A stretch of 64,000 nucleotides of DNA from contig NZ_RAPN01000001.1 in the NCBI RefSeq assembly GCF_003610535.1, forward strand, positions 3,459,320 to 3,523,319, in the 5' to 3' direction. Origin of the DNA: Mangrovibacterium diazotrophicum (lineage in GTDB: Bacteria; Bacteroidota; Bacteroidia; Bacteroidales; Prolixibacteraceae). The translations under genes and the position numbers were made by a program. Positions 16,329 to 24,666 of the stretch are shown here, piece after piece (within the stretch, counting starts at the first letter, position 1; each line of letters begins with the position of its first letter). Below the pieces are notes generated by a model. The model made no database searches and was not told where the DNA came from. It was given only the letters and a program-made list of their open reading frames with translations.

Positions 16329-18131
16329 TTAGTAACCGGTGTTTTGTTCAAAAATGTCACCGCTAACGTCAATAACGTCTTGTGGGATTGGGTATACACG
16401 GCGGAACGGTTCGGTTTCTTCTTTACCGGTGTAGGCGCTGTCGAAGGTTCCGAAGCGAATCATTTGCGGGCGACGCTTCATCTCCCAGTAGTTTTCGTAC
16501 GAAATTTCATTGTACAGACGTGTTTCTGTCAGGTCACTTTGCTGAATAGCCTGCCCGCTAAGTTCACCACCTTCTTCTTCCGGTTGAGTTCTGGTACGGC
16601 TGGTGCGCAGGACGTTGATGTCATTCAAAGCAAGGGCGGTTTCCCCGTTTCTGAAATAAGCTTCAGCACGCAGGGTATACATGTAACCCAGGCGGAAAAT
16701 CGGAATATCAACACGTGATGAACCGTTGCTGCCGTCGATTGGGTCGAATTCAAACTTGAAGATACGAACACCCTGGTGCACCATGTCTTGCGGTAAAATT
16801 GTTCCCGACGAGAAATCCAGTTCAGGGGTAAATTCAAGTGTGTGGCTGTTTTTGTCGGTTTTCAGAGCCGTTACAGCGATGTAAGTAACGCCATCAATGG
16901 TCTCGCGAACGAAAGCGTTGCTGCTGTCGTAAGTTGGACCGTATTGCTGACCAACCTGGAAACCGCGGTTGAAATGGAACCAGGGCAAGCCCGTACCCGG
17001 CACTTCGTCGAGAGTGCTTTCGGCCATGTTTTGTTCCTGGTTGTTGTAAAACCAAGTGCCATCGTCGTATTGGTATTTTTGCTCGTAACGAGGGTCATCC
17101 TGGTTGTCGTCCCAGGTTGCATAGTACTCGGGGGTTGTACAGGTGGCGTTGGTTCCGCGTACTCCCGATTCCGAAGCGTGTTGCGAACGTTCCATCGGCA
17201 TGTACACAAAATCATTCTGTCCGGTTACTGATCCGTCATCCACATTTTGCGGTGCAACGAAGATGAGCTCAGAACCCTCGGTGTTGTCAATGCCGAAGTT
17301 GTCGAAATAGTATTCCTCCAATGAAAACTTCGAAGAGCTGATCAACATTGAAGTGTATTCAATCACCATGTCCAGGTCTGATTTACCGGCGTCGTTTACC
17401 GATGCTTCCTGAAAGTCGAAATCAGAGGTTGAATTGTAGCGATCTTTGAAGACGGCGCGGTTCATGTACATTTCTGCCAGGAACCCGTAAGCGGCTTCTT
17501 TGGTGAAACGACCGTCGTAGGTTGAATTTTCACCCAAAGCAGCCAGGTCAGGAATAACTTCTTCCATGCCGGTAATCAGCGTATCAATATAAGTGCTGTA
17601 CACAGCTTTAACTTCGTCGGCGTTTCCGTTCGGTTCGCGATAGGGAGCCTGACCGTACAAATCGAGCGTGTAATAGGTGTACAAATACCAAAGCGCTTTG
17701 GCTTCGGCAAGGTACATGGCCTGGTTGCTGTTTTCGGTGTTGTTCGAAATGGTTTCAATAGCCGTAATCGAGCGGGTGATACCGTTTGTCAGCGAGCTCC
17801 AGTTTCCGCTAACCAGTGGGTTATCGGCACCCCAGCTAAATTCCTGAATTGCGCGGTACCGGCCACCGTCGCCCCAGTCGCTACCGCGGGTAGGTAGCAA
17901 AGCTTCGTCGGTACTGTATTCCTGCATACCCCAAAGGTGGGCGTGATCAACAAAAACATCCACAACCATACGGTTGTATGCGGCTGCCAAACTGGCTTCC
18001 GGAGTGGCGCTGTCCGAGCCCAACTCTTCGTCCAGAAATACTTCTTCCAGATCGGTACAACTGGCAAGGATAAACAGAATGGGCAAGTATTTGAATATTG
18101 TTTTCAGTTTCATCTTTCGGTAAAATTTCAT
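16329..18131 (-). CDS. SusD/RagB-type outer membrane lipoprotein
   Basis: A 600-residue surface lipoprotein that acts as the lid and nutrient-binding partner of the adjacent SusC channel. The lipobox is FILASC with Cys25, and the helical TPR-like SusD core is visible (AYNRMVVDVFVDHAHLW, EAKALWYLYTYYTLD, and near the C terminus LGYMYTLRAEAYFRNGE and SYENYWEMKRRPQMIRFG). It starts two bases after the SusC stop, implying translational coupling; Met7 is an alternative start. No glycosidase or other enzyme follows: the next gene is convergent. The ligand could be a glycan, peptide or other polymer and cannot be inferred here. Confidence 0.92.
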   Translation of the reverse strand: MKFYRKMKLKTIFKYLPILFILASCTDLEEVFLDEELGSDSATPEASLAAAYNRMVVDVFVDHAHLWGMQEYSTDEALLPTRGSDWGDGGRYRAIQEFSWGADNPLVSGNWSSLTNGITRSITAIETISNNTENSNQAMYLAEAKALWYLYTYYTLDLYGQAPYREPNGNADEVKAVYSTYIDTLITGMEEVIPDLAALGENSTYDGRFTKEAAYGFLAEMYMNRAVFKDRYNSTSDFDFQEASVNDAGKSDLDMVIEYTSMLISSSKFSLEEYYFDNFGIDNTEGSELIFVAPQNVDDGSVTGQNDFVYMPMERSQHASESGVRGTNATCTTPEYYATWDDNQDDPRYEQKYQYDDGTWFYNNQEQNMAESTLDEVPGTGLPWFHFNRGFQVGQQYGPTYDSSNAFVRETIDGVTYIAVTALKTDKNSHTLEFTPELDFSSGTILPQDMVHQGVRIFKFEFDPIDGSNGSSRVDIPIFRLGYMYTLRAEAYFRNGETALALNDINVLRTSRTRTQPEEEGGELSGQAIQQSDLTETRLYNEISYENYWEMKRRPQMIRFGTFDSAYTGKEETEPFRRVYPIPQDVIDVSGDIFEQNTGY

Positions 18132-18133
18132 GA

Positions 18134-21100
18134 TTAAAGTTTTAGTGTTAAACCGAGCATGTAAGTCCGGGCGTTCGGGTAGCTGGTATAATCGATACCA
18201 ACCGACTGGTTGCCGTCCGATTCTTTATTGGAATTAGCCAATGGGTCGAAGCCGTTATACTTGGTGATGGTCAACAAGTTTTGGCCGGTTACATAAACGG
18301 TCAGGCCGGACAACCATTTAATCTTGCTCGTATTCAGGTTGTAGCCCAATCGAGCTGAGTTCAGGCGGACAAAGTCTGATTTTTCGAGGTAATAAGTTGA
18401 AATTTGAGGTGAATTACCGGAGTCTGCTCCCGAATTGTAATACTCTTTCAGAACGTTGCGGTCCGACTGCAGGTTGTTGATGTTTGTAGCCGTAAAGTTG
18501 GTATTGTTGAACAGGTATGCTCCGCTTTGTCCAATGATGGAGAAAGAGAAATCGAAACTTTTCCAATTCAACTGACTGTTCAAGCCATACATGAAATTCG
18601 GAAGGGCTCCCTCTACAATTACGCGGTCGTCGCTGTCGATACTTCCGTCGTTATTGGAGTCCTGGTAAATTTCGGCTCCGTCTTCATCAAAACCGAGTTG
18701 TTTCAATAAATAGAAGGAACCGATTTCGTAGTTGCTTTTATAGATGTTAGCCATTACGCCGGATTGTCCCGGACCGGAAATCGAACCTGAATACATTTCG
18801 CTAACAGGCAGATCCTTAATTTTATTGGCAAGTGTTGTTCCGTTGATGTCAACACTCCAGCTCAGGTCTTTGTGCTTGATGATGTGGTATCCCAGGGTAA
18901 ATTCGACACCTTTATTGATAATCTTCGCGTCAACGTTTTTCCAGACATCATCCGTCGGGCTCAATACAGGAGCAGTAATGTTCAGGATCGCGTCTGTTGT
19001 TGTTTTGTTGTAATAGTCGAGCGAGCCGTACAGTTTTCCGTTCAACAATTCGAAATCGAAACCAAAGTCGTATTGGGTTACAACCTCCCAGTGCAGATCG
19101 GGGTTTGCTGTCCGGTTCACGGTAATACCATTGGTTACGGTACCGTCAACCAGGTTGTAGCCGTTGCCGCTTGATAACGAGTAGCTGGCTTTTGTAATCT
19201 TATTGGGGACCTCCTGGTTACCGGTTTGCCCCCAACTTAAGCGCATCTTCAGGTTGTCGAAAACCGATTGGTTCTTCATGAAATTTTCTTCCGACAGATT
19301 CCATCCCAAGGCAAATGAAGGGAAGTAACCGTACTTTTTATCCTCGCCGAAGCGGGTTGAACCATCAGCGCGAAGCGACGCAGTCAGCATATATTTCGAT
19401 GCAAAGGTGTAGTTAGCACGGGCAAAATACGACTGTAGTTCGTTTTCCTGAGCACTACCGGAAATGTCCGATGACGTGTAGCTGGTATAGTCCGGATTGT
19501 ATTTGGGCTTGATGCCGACACCTTTTTCTTCCAATCCTTCTACGGAGAAACCGGTTTCCTCAGCTTTAAATTTCTGGTACGAGAAACCGCCCAGCACATC
19601 AAGTTTATGTTGTCCCGAGGTAAAGGCCCAGGTCAGGTAGTGCTCAATCAGTTCGCTGCTGTTATCCAGGTTCGATTGGGCAAAAACACCATTCGGGTTG
19701 ATGATTGTCTCGTTTTTATAGTAAGTGGTGTTACGTTCTGATGTTGAGCGGTCAACGGCGTAATTAATTTTGTAGGTCAAGCCTTTAAAAATCCGGAATG
19801 ATGCTTCGATATTTCCGATTGTACGCAGGGTATTTGTCTCATCTTCATAAAGGTAGAGCAAATACATCGGGTTGAAGTTTTGGGTCAGGTTGAAGTTGGT
19901 GTAATTGCCCTCCGAGTCGAAAACCGACTGGGTTGGGTTTGCCATCAACATGTGGGTAATCAGCTGGCCGTTGGATCCGGCGTCATCGCTCGATGGAACA
20001 CCAGTTTCGTTCATTTGGCTGACTGCCAGGTTCAGTTTCACTTTCAAACGGTTATCCGGAAGAAAGGATTCCTCGGCATTTAACCGGGCAGAGATTCGTT
20101 TGAATGAGCTGTTTTCTATAATCCCTTCCTGGTCGATGTGACCAACCGAAGCATAATAGCTGCCAGATTTGGTTTGTTTTGAAAACGACAGTTCGGTGTT
20201 CGTGGTTATCGCCTGGCGGAATACTTCGTCTTGCCAGTCGGTACCCGAGCCGTGGTTGTATGAACTTTCATCGCCAACAGCTTCGCGATACTCGTCGGCA
20301 CTCAGCAAATCAATTTTCTTTGGTAATTCTGATACCGCTGCGTATGAGTTCACAGAGATGGTTCCCTCTCCCTTTTTTCCTTTTTTTGTCGTGATCAGAA
20401 CCACACCGTTCGAACCGCGAGCTCCGTAAATGGCTGCTGCAGAGGCATCTTTTAATACGTTGATCGATTCAATGTCGCTTGTGTTGAGGAAGTTCAATGG
20501 GTTTTTGGCCGACGACGATCCAAAGCCGATACTACCTCCGGTTGGAGTCACATCGTTGTTTGACAAAGGAACTCCGTCAACGACGAACAAAGGGGTACTT
20601 CCGCTTCGGATGGAACCTAAACCGCGGATTTGAACATCGACACCACCACCTGGCTCACCCGAGCTGTTGATGATGCGAACACCAGCAACTTTACCTTGCA
20701 GAAGGTTGTCCGCGGACGTGGTAATCCCTTGTTTAAAGTCCTTCGGTTCAATGGTTGCAATTGCTCCGGTAACATCTTTCTTTTCCTGGCTTCCGTATCC
20801 AACAACTACCACTTCGTCCAAGCCTTTGCTTTCGGCTTTCATGGTCACATTCAAGGTTTCTGAAGCAATAATTTCCTGGCTTTCCAAACCGATGAATGAG
20901 AATACCAATATTTGGCTTTTCCCGCTCAGGTTGATGGTGTAGTTACCGTCCAAGTCGGTTACCGTTCCGTTGGTGGTACCTTTTTCGACGATGTTTACAC
21001 CGGGGAGCGACTCGCCATTTTCGTCAACGACGCGACCGCGAGCCGTTTTCACCGATTTTTGTTCTTCGTCGGGATTGGCGAGTTTTTTCACCATCACCAG

Positions 21101-21412
21101 CTGGCCGGCAATGTTGTAGCTGAGTTTCGCTTTGGCTGCCAGGTCGTCCATTACGACTTCCAATTCCTGGTTGCGATGATCGATAGAGTAAGTTTGCTTG
21201 TCGGCGATAACTCCTTGTCCGTAGCTGAATTTGTAGGAAGTTTCGCTTTCCAGTCGCTCGAAAATGTCGGTTAACCGGCCATTTTCAATTTTCAGGTTAA
21301 TGCTCCTGTTTGTTTTAGTTGCGGTGCCCGACCATCCGTATGGGATGGACACCAGCGAAAAAAGCAGGAACAAAGTTGCTTTAAAAGCAAAATGATTTAA
21401 TTTTGAACACAT
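18134..21412 (-). CDS. SusC/RagA TonB-dependent transporter with STN domain
   Basis: An outer-membrane transporter of about 1,092 residues that, with SusD, imports a polymer fragment using TonB energy. Order of domains: signal peptide; STN signalling domain (about residues 38-105, LKIENGRLTDIFERLESETS); carboxypeptidase-D-like beta domain (ARGRVVDENGESLPGVN...GNYTINL); TonB box region (LDEVVVVGYGSQEKKDVTGA); plug; then the barrel ending in TYMLGLTLKL. The start at 21412 (MCSKLNHFAFK) was chosen because it gives a normal signal peptide, whereas an upstream in-frame start at 21469 adds a polar extension. The STN domain normally contacts the periplasmic part of a FecR anti-sigma factor, and exactly that gene lies 103 bases upstream. 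Confidence 0.92.
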   Translation of the reverse strand: MCSKLNHFAFKATLFLLFSLVSIPYGWSGTATKTNRSINLKIENGRLTDIFERLESETSYKFSYGQGVIADKQTYSIDHRNQELEVVMDDLAAKAKLSYNIAGQLVMVKKLANPDEEQKSVKTARGRVVDENGESLPGVNIVEKGTTNGTVTDLDGNYTINLSGKSQILVFSFIGLESQEIIASETLNVTMKAESKGLDEVVVVGYGSQEKKDVTGAIATIEPKDFKQGITTSADNLLQGKVAGVRIINSSGEPGGGVDVQIRGLGSIRSGSTPLFVVDGVPLSNNDVTPTGGSIGFGSSSAKNPLNFLNTSDIESINVLKDASAAAIYGARGSNGVVLITTKKGKKGEGTISVNSYAAVSELPKKIDLLSADEYREAVGDESSYNHGSGTDWQDEVFRQAITTNTELSFSKQTKSGSYYASVGHIDQEGIIENSSFKRISARLNAEESFLPDNRLKVKLNLAVSQMNETGVPSSDDAGSNGQLITHMLMANPTQSVFDSEGNYTNFNLTQNFNPMYLLYLYEDETNTLRTIGNIEASFRIFKGLTYKINYAVDRSTSERNTTYYKNETIINPNGVFAQSNLDNSSELIEHYLTWAFTSGQHKLDVLGGFSYQKFKAEETGFSVEGLEEKGVGIKPKYNPDYTSYTSSDISGSAQENELQSYFARANYTFASKYMLTASLRADGSTRFGEDKKYGYFPSFALGWNLSEENFMKNQSVFDNLKMRLSWGQTGNQEVPNKITKASYSLSSGNGYNLVDGTVTNGITVNRTANPDLHWEVVTQYDFGFDFELLNGKLYGSLDYYNKTTTDAILNITAPVLSPTDDVWKNVDAKIINKGVEFTLGYHIIKHKDLSWSVDINGTTLANKIKDLPVSEMYSGSISGPGQSGVMANIYKSNYEIGSFYLLKQLGFDEDGAEIYQDSNNDGSIDSDDRVIVEGALPNFMYGLNSQLNWKSFDFSFSIIGQSGAYLFNNTNFTATNINNLQSDRNVLKEYYNSGADSGNSPQISTYYLEKSDFVRLNSARLGYNLNTSKIKWLSGLTVYVTGQNLLTITKYNGFDPLANSNKESDGNQSVGIDYTSYPNARTYMLGLTLKL

Positions 21413-21450
21413 GTCTTTTACGAATTGATTTAAAAAGTATTTGACTATTG

Positions 21451-21476
21451 ACCGTGGTTGTGGGCGCAATCACGGT
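21451..21476 (-). promoter_or_regulatory. Inverted repeat between FecR and SusC genes
   Basis: ACCGTG and CACGGT lie 14 bases apart, 39-64 bases before the SusC start. In FecR-controlled loci the ECF-dependent promoter is expected in this gap, so the repeat may be an operator or a leader hairpin. Support is positional only. Confidence 0.35.
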
Positions 21477-21515
21477 TTCTGTTTTTATCACTGAAGAGAT
21501 TGGATTATTGGTGCG

Positions 21516-22472
21516 TTAGATTTCCGTTGCATGGGCGCATCTTATTTCTTTTCCATGGATTTCGAATTTTAAATTGGTGATGTAATTCAATTGTTCTACT
21601 ATCGAGTTTAAGGAGGCGTCGCGGGCAATGTAAACTGTGGCTCTTGCTTCGAGCTGTTTGGTTTCCACCCGAATGGTATCAAGGTTGAATTTCTGTTCGA
21701 TCAGATTCAGGATCGTTTCCAGCGACTGATCTGCAAGTGTAATGTCGCTGTTGTACCAGGGGCTGATTGCTGCCGGGCTGACTTTGCCAACAGACAACTT
21801 TCCGCTGGCCGAGGAATAGTTGACTTCCTCCAGGGGAGTGAGGTCGACGCTTTCCGAATCGGATGAAACATTGACTTTACCCGTGTGTACAGTCACGCGG
21901 TAGCCGTTAATTGCCGTGTGTATATTGAAGGAGGTTCCGAGTACCTTGGTTTTTATTGCTCCGGAGCTGATAATGAATGGTTTTTCAGGGTTGCGGGCAA
22001 CTTTGAAAAAAGCATTTCCGCGAACCAAAGTCACCTTGCGCCTCTCGGTGTTGAAACGGTTGTCGTAACTTAGTTCCGTTTCAGGACTTAGAAATATGAC
22101 AGATCCATCGGGCAGCAACAGTGAGTCGGATTGAGCTTCGGTGCTGAAACTATACTGTTGGAGTGGCTCGGGCGTGAATTTTATCCAGGAGTACACACCG
22201 ATAAGCAATAGTAAGGAAGCGGCAACGGAAATCGTCCATCGAATTTGCTGTTTGCTGATGGCGTGGAAACTTTTCGTTCGGGTTTGGTTCAGGATCGCGT
22301 TATTGATCGACGAGAAAACTTCCTGTTGATTGCCCATTTCTTTTTGTTCCCATTGTAAATTGAATTGGTCGTCGCTGACAAAATCATCCAGCAAGCGCTT
22401 TTCTTCCGGGCTTGATTTTTCGTTCAGGTAGTTATCAATCAGTTTGTCGAGTTTGTGTGCTCTGTTTGCCAT
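21516..22472 (-). CDS. FecR-family anti-sigma factor
   Basis: A 318-residue inner-membrane regulator. An N-terminal cytoplasmic anti-sigma region (1-75) is followed by one membrane helix (about 80-97, TISVAASLLLLIGVYSW) and a periplasmic FecR domain. Hallmarks seen: LLPDGSVIFLSPETELSY, RRKVTLVRGNAFFKV and KTKVLGTSFNI. The C-terminal DUF4974-like segment (ITLADQSLETILNLIEQKFN) resembles an STN fold and should meet the STN domain of the SusC protein. Signal passes from ligand-loaded SusC through FecR to the ECF sigma factor at 22658. The gap to the sigma gene is 185 bases, longer than in many such pairs. Confidence 0.92.
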   Translation of the reverse strand: MANRAHKLDKLIDNYLNEKSSPEEKRLLDDFVSDDQFNLQWEQKEMGNQQEVFSSINNAILNQTRTKSFHAISKQQIRWTISVAASLLLLIGVYSWIKFTPEPLQQYSFSTEAQSDSLLLPDGSVIFLSPETELSYDNRFNTERRKVTLVRGNAFFKVARNPEKPFIISSGAIKTKVLGTSFNIHTAINGYRVTVHTGKVNVSSDSESVDLTPLEEVNYSSASGKLSVGKVSPAAISPWYNSDITLADQSLETILNLIEQKFNLDTIRVETKQLEARATVYIARDASLNSIVEQLNYITNLKFEIHGKEIRCAHATEI

Positions 22473-22657
22473 GAGATCCTTCTTTCGTATTTGTTTCCGT
22501 GAAGAAGTACCGCAAACTGCTCCAGCGTACCATCCGGAACGATTACATTTGAGTGAACGATCGATTAAATTGAAAAGGGAGTTTTCAAAAAGTTGAATTG
22601 TTCCGATGTTGAACCGTTCAAACGTGTTGTAAGATCCACTCCGGGAGAAAGGCTGGG

Positions 22658-23185
22658 CTAGTTGTTGCGCAGTTCGGTGCGCACTTGTTGAAATGCTCTG
22701 GTCAGTTGATTTTTCACGGTTTGCCGGGAAAGGTTGAGCTGTTCGGCTATTTGGTCGATACTTAATTCATGAAAGCGGTTGAGGTGAAAAATTTCACGGC
22801 AACGATCTGGTAATCGGTCAATAGCTTGGTGAAGGCGCAGAATCAATTCGGGTTCATAGTCATTTTCGTGCTCGGTCAGATAGTCTTCGAATTTCTCTTG
22901 CAGCACTTCGAGTTTCATTTTCCGGTCGCGGTAGGCTTTGAAAACCTGGAATTTGACCGCCTGGAACAAATAGCTTTCGGGTTGCTGGATTTCCAATAAG
23001 TGACGTTTTTCCCACAAATCGATGAAAATGGTTTGAACAATAGATTGTGCGAGTTCCCTGTCTTTTGTGAGTCTGAAAGCGTAAATGAAAAGTTTTTCCC
23101 AATGTTCAGAAACCAGCCTGGTAAAAGCTTTGGTGTCATCGCGGCGAATCAAGGATAGCAGTTCGTGCTTGTGTTCAGTTTTCAT
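22658..23185 (-). CDS. ECF-type RNA polymerase sigma factor
   Basis: A 175-residue sigma-70 of the extracytoplasmic-function group, RpoE-like and of the Bacteroidota FecI type. Region 2 is at about 22-90 (LVSEHWEKLFIYAFRLTKDR, TIFIDLWEKRH) and region 4 at about 115-170 (DRLPDRCREIFHLNRFHELS, then QIAEQLNLSRQTVKNQL, a helix-turn-helix). It is held by the FecR protein encoded next and is expected to switch on the SusC/SusD operon. The start at 23185 gives a typical N terminus. A good -7 element lies about 30 bases upstream on the same strand. Confidence 0.93.
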   Translation of the reverse strand: MKTEHKHELLSLIRRDDTKAFTRLVSEHWEKLFIYAFRLTKDRELAQSIVQTIFIDLWEKRHLLEIQQPESYLFQAVKFQVFKAYRDRKMKLEVLQEKFEDYLTEHENDYEPELILRLHQAIDRLPDRCREIFHLNRFHELSIDQIAEQLNLSRQTVKNQLTRAFQQVRTELRNN

Positions 23186-23213
23186 AGAGCTTGCGAACTT
23201 TTGGTTTCGGGTT

Positions 23214-23221
23214 CAAAAATA
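23214..23221 (-). promoter_or_regulatory. Candidate -7 element (TATTTTTG) for ECF sigma gene
   Basis: On the minus strand TATTTTTG matches TAnnTTTG and lies 29 bases before the start at 23185. A TTG is found about 23 bases further upstream, close to the -33 spacing. It suggests housekeeping transcription of the sigma gene. Confidence 0.55.
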
Positions 23222-23426
23222 GAATGCTGACATTCCATCCTTTTCAAGAATCGGTTACGATTTAAACAAGTTTTTATTACTTTAATTTAATTGGAAGGCC
23301 TTTAGCACGGACGAAAACACTGAAATGAATGCTCAAAAACAGGTGTTCTCTACAGCATAAGTAATGTTACAAATGTTTGAATTGTTTTATCTTAAAAAAC
23401 GATTTACTGACTTAAAACAGACAATT

Positions 23427-23687
23427 ATGAAGCCAAGACATCCTGATACGGAAATTTTTCCCGTCGAAGTATTTGCCGGCACAAGTATTCAGGCCGCAAT
23501 GTTGAAAAGTATGCTTGATGATGCCGAAATTTATTCGTTCCTGAAAGATAATATTGTAGGAACACTAACTCCATGGTGGACCGATCCGGGCGGTGCCGGG
23601 GCAGTAAAAGTTATCGTTGCTAACAGGGATTTGGATGAGGCGAAGGTTGTTGTAAAAAAGTTTGTGGATAACATGACGCATAACTAG
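23427..23687 (+). CDS. DUF2007 family small protein
   Basis: An 86-residue cytoplasmic protein of the DUF2007 type (putative signal-transducing protein). Seen: PVEVFAGTSIQAAMLKSMLD and a C-terminal VKVIVANRDLDEAKVVVKKF, with the ferredoxin-like beta-alpha-beta pattern of the family. The ATG at 23427 matches the usual start; an in-frame start at 23364 adds an unrelated extension. The role is unknown. It stands alone, followed by a GC-rich hairpin that could be its terminator. Confidence 0.78.
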   Translation: MKPRHPDTEIFPVEVFAGTSIQAAMLKSMLDDAEIYSFLKDNIVGTLTPWWTDPGGAGAVKVIVANRDLDEAKVVVKKFVDNMTHN

Positions 23688-23727
23688 GTTTATTCAACGA
23701 TAAGTTTTTAAAAAATGCATTTGACAG

Positions 23728-23752
23728 GGCCGGATTTCCGGCCTTGTCTGTT
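23728..23752 (+). terminator. Possible terminator after DUF2007 gene
   Basis: GGCCGG and CCGGCC form a six-base stem with an ATTT loop, followed by TTGTCTGTTT. The T tract is interrupted, and it is close to the sirtuin promoter element, so efficiency is uncertain. Confidence 0.5.
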
Positions 23753-23760
23753 TAACTTTG
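23753..23760 (+). promoter_or_regulatory. Candidate -7 element (TAACTTTG) for sirtuin gene
   Basis: TAACTTTG fits TAnnTTTG and lies 18 bases before the start codon at 23779, leaving a very short leader. No clear -33 box at the normal spacing. Confidence 0.5.
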
Positions 23761-23778
23761 GGCGAAAAATAGAACGTC

Positions 23779-24462
23779 ATGAAAAAATTGGTTGTTTTGT
23801 CGGGTGCCGGGATGAGTCAGGAAAGTGGTTTGCGCACCTTTCGCGATATGGGCGGTTTATGGGAAGAATACGATGTGATGGATGTCGCTACTCCCGAAGC
23901 CTGGGAGCGCAATCCGGAGCTGGTGAACCGCTTTTATAACGACCGCCGCAAACAATTAATCGATGCCAAACCCAACCAGGGGCATTTTCTGCTGGCTGAG
24001 CTGGAGAAGGATTTCGATGTTCATGTGATTACCCAAAATGTGGACAACCTGCACGAGCGTGCCGGAAGTTCCAAGGTGCTACACCTGCATGGCGAGCTAA
24101 CCAAAGTTCGCAGTTCGGTTGATCCCGATTTGATTTTCGAATTGGATGGTTGGGAGTTGAAGCTTGGGGATAAGTGTCCCAAGGGGAGTCAGCTTCGTCC
24201 GCATATTGTATGGTTTGGCGAAGCTGTTCCGGCAATGGACGAGGCAGCTGAAATTGCCGCCCAAGCCGATATCTTTCTGGTTATTGGGACTTCGCTCAAT
24301 GTGTATCCGGCGGCAGGTTTGGTTCATTACACAGCATCAAGCTGTCCAATCTATGTGATTGACCCGGAGCGTCCCCCGATTTCGATGAAAGGCGTCACCT
24401 TTATTGAAGAGAAAGCCGGAGCGGGTATGCTGAAACTGAAGAGTTTGCTCGGACAATCTTAA
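23779..24462 (+). CDS. cobB: Sir2-family NAD-dependent protein deacylase (CobB-like, class III)
   Basis: A 227-residue NAD-consuming lysine deacylase. Seen: NAD loop LSGAGMSQESGLRTFRD (8-23), QNVDN (86-90), catalytic His104 in HLHGE and the C-terminal GTSLNVYPAAGLVH. The Tyr53-x-x-Arg56 pair in FYNDRR is the signature of class III sirtuins that bind acidic acyl groups, so desuccinylase or demalonylase activity is likely in addition to deacetylation. The zinc-ribbon cysteines are missing: only Cys133 remains in the expected region, as in other small zinc-less sirtuins. Cytoplasmic. It appears to be its own transcription unit. Confidence 0.88.
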   Translation: MKKLVVLSGAGMSQESGLRTFRDMGGLWEEYDVMDVATPEAWERNPELVNRFYNDRRKQLIDAKPNQGHFLLAELEKDFDVHVITQNVDNLHERAGSSKVLHLHGELTKVRSSVDPDLIFELDGWELKLGDKCPKGSQLRPHIVWFGEAVPAMDEAAEIAAQADIFLVIGTSLNVYPAAGLVHYTASSCPIYVIDPERPPISMKGVTFIEEKAGAGMLKLKSLLGQS

Positions 24463-24666
24463 CGCTTTTGAATTGTTTTTTTAGTTGATTCTTAGTCTCA
24501 TTCGCTTTTATTTGTTTTGCCTGAGACAGGAGGCGTTTAACCGCTGATTTTCGTCTTTTCACGGATTTTTGTGAAAGAATCTTGTCGAAACACGAAATTT
24601 TTGCGGGCGATTTGCAACGGAGCCAGAATTTTCTTGTCAACTAAGAGAAACAATTAGAACTAAACA

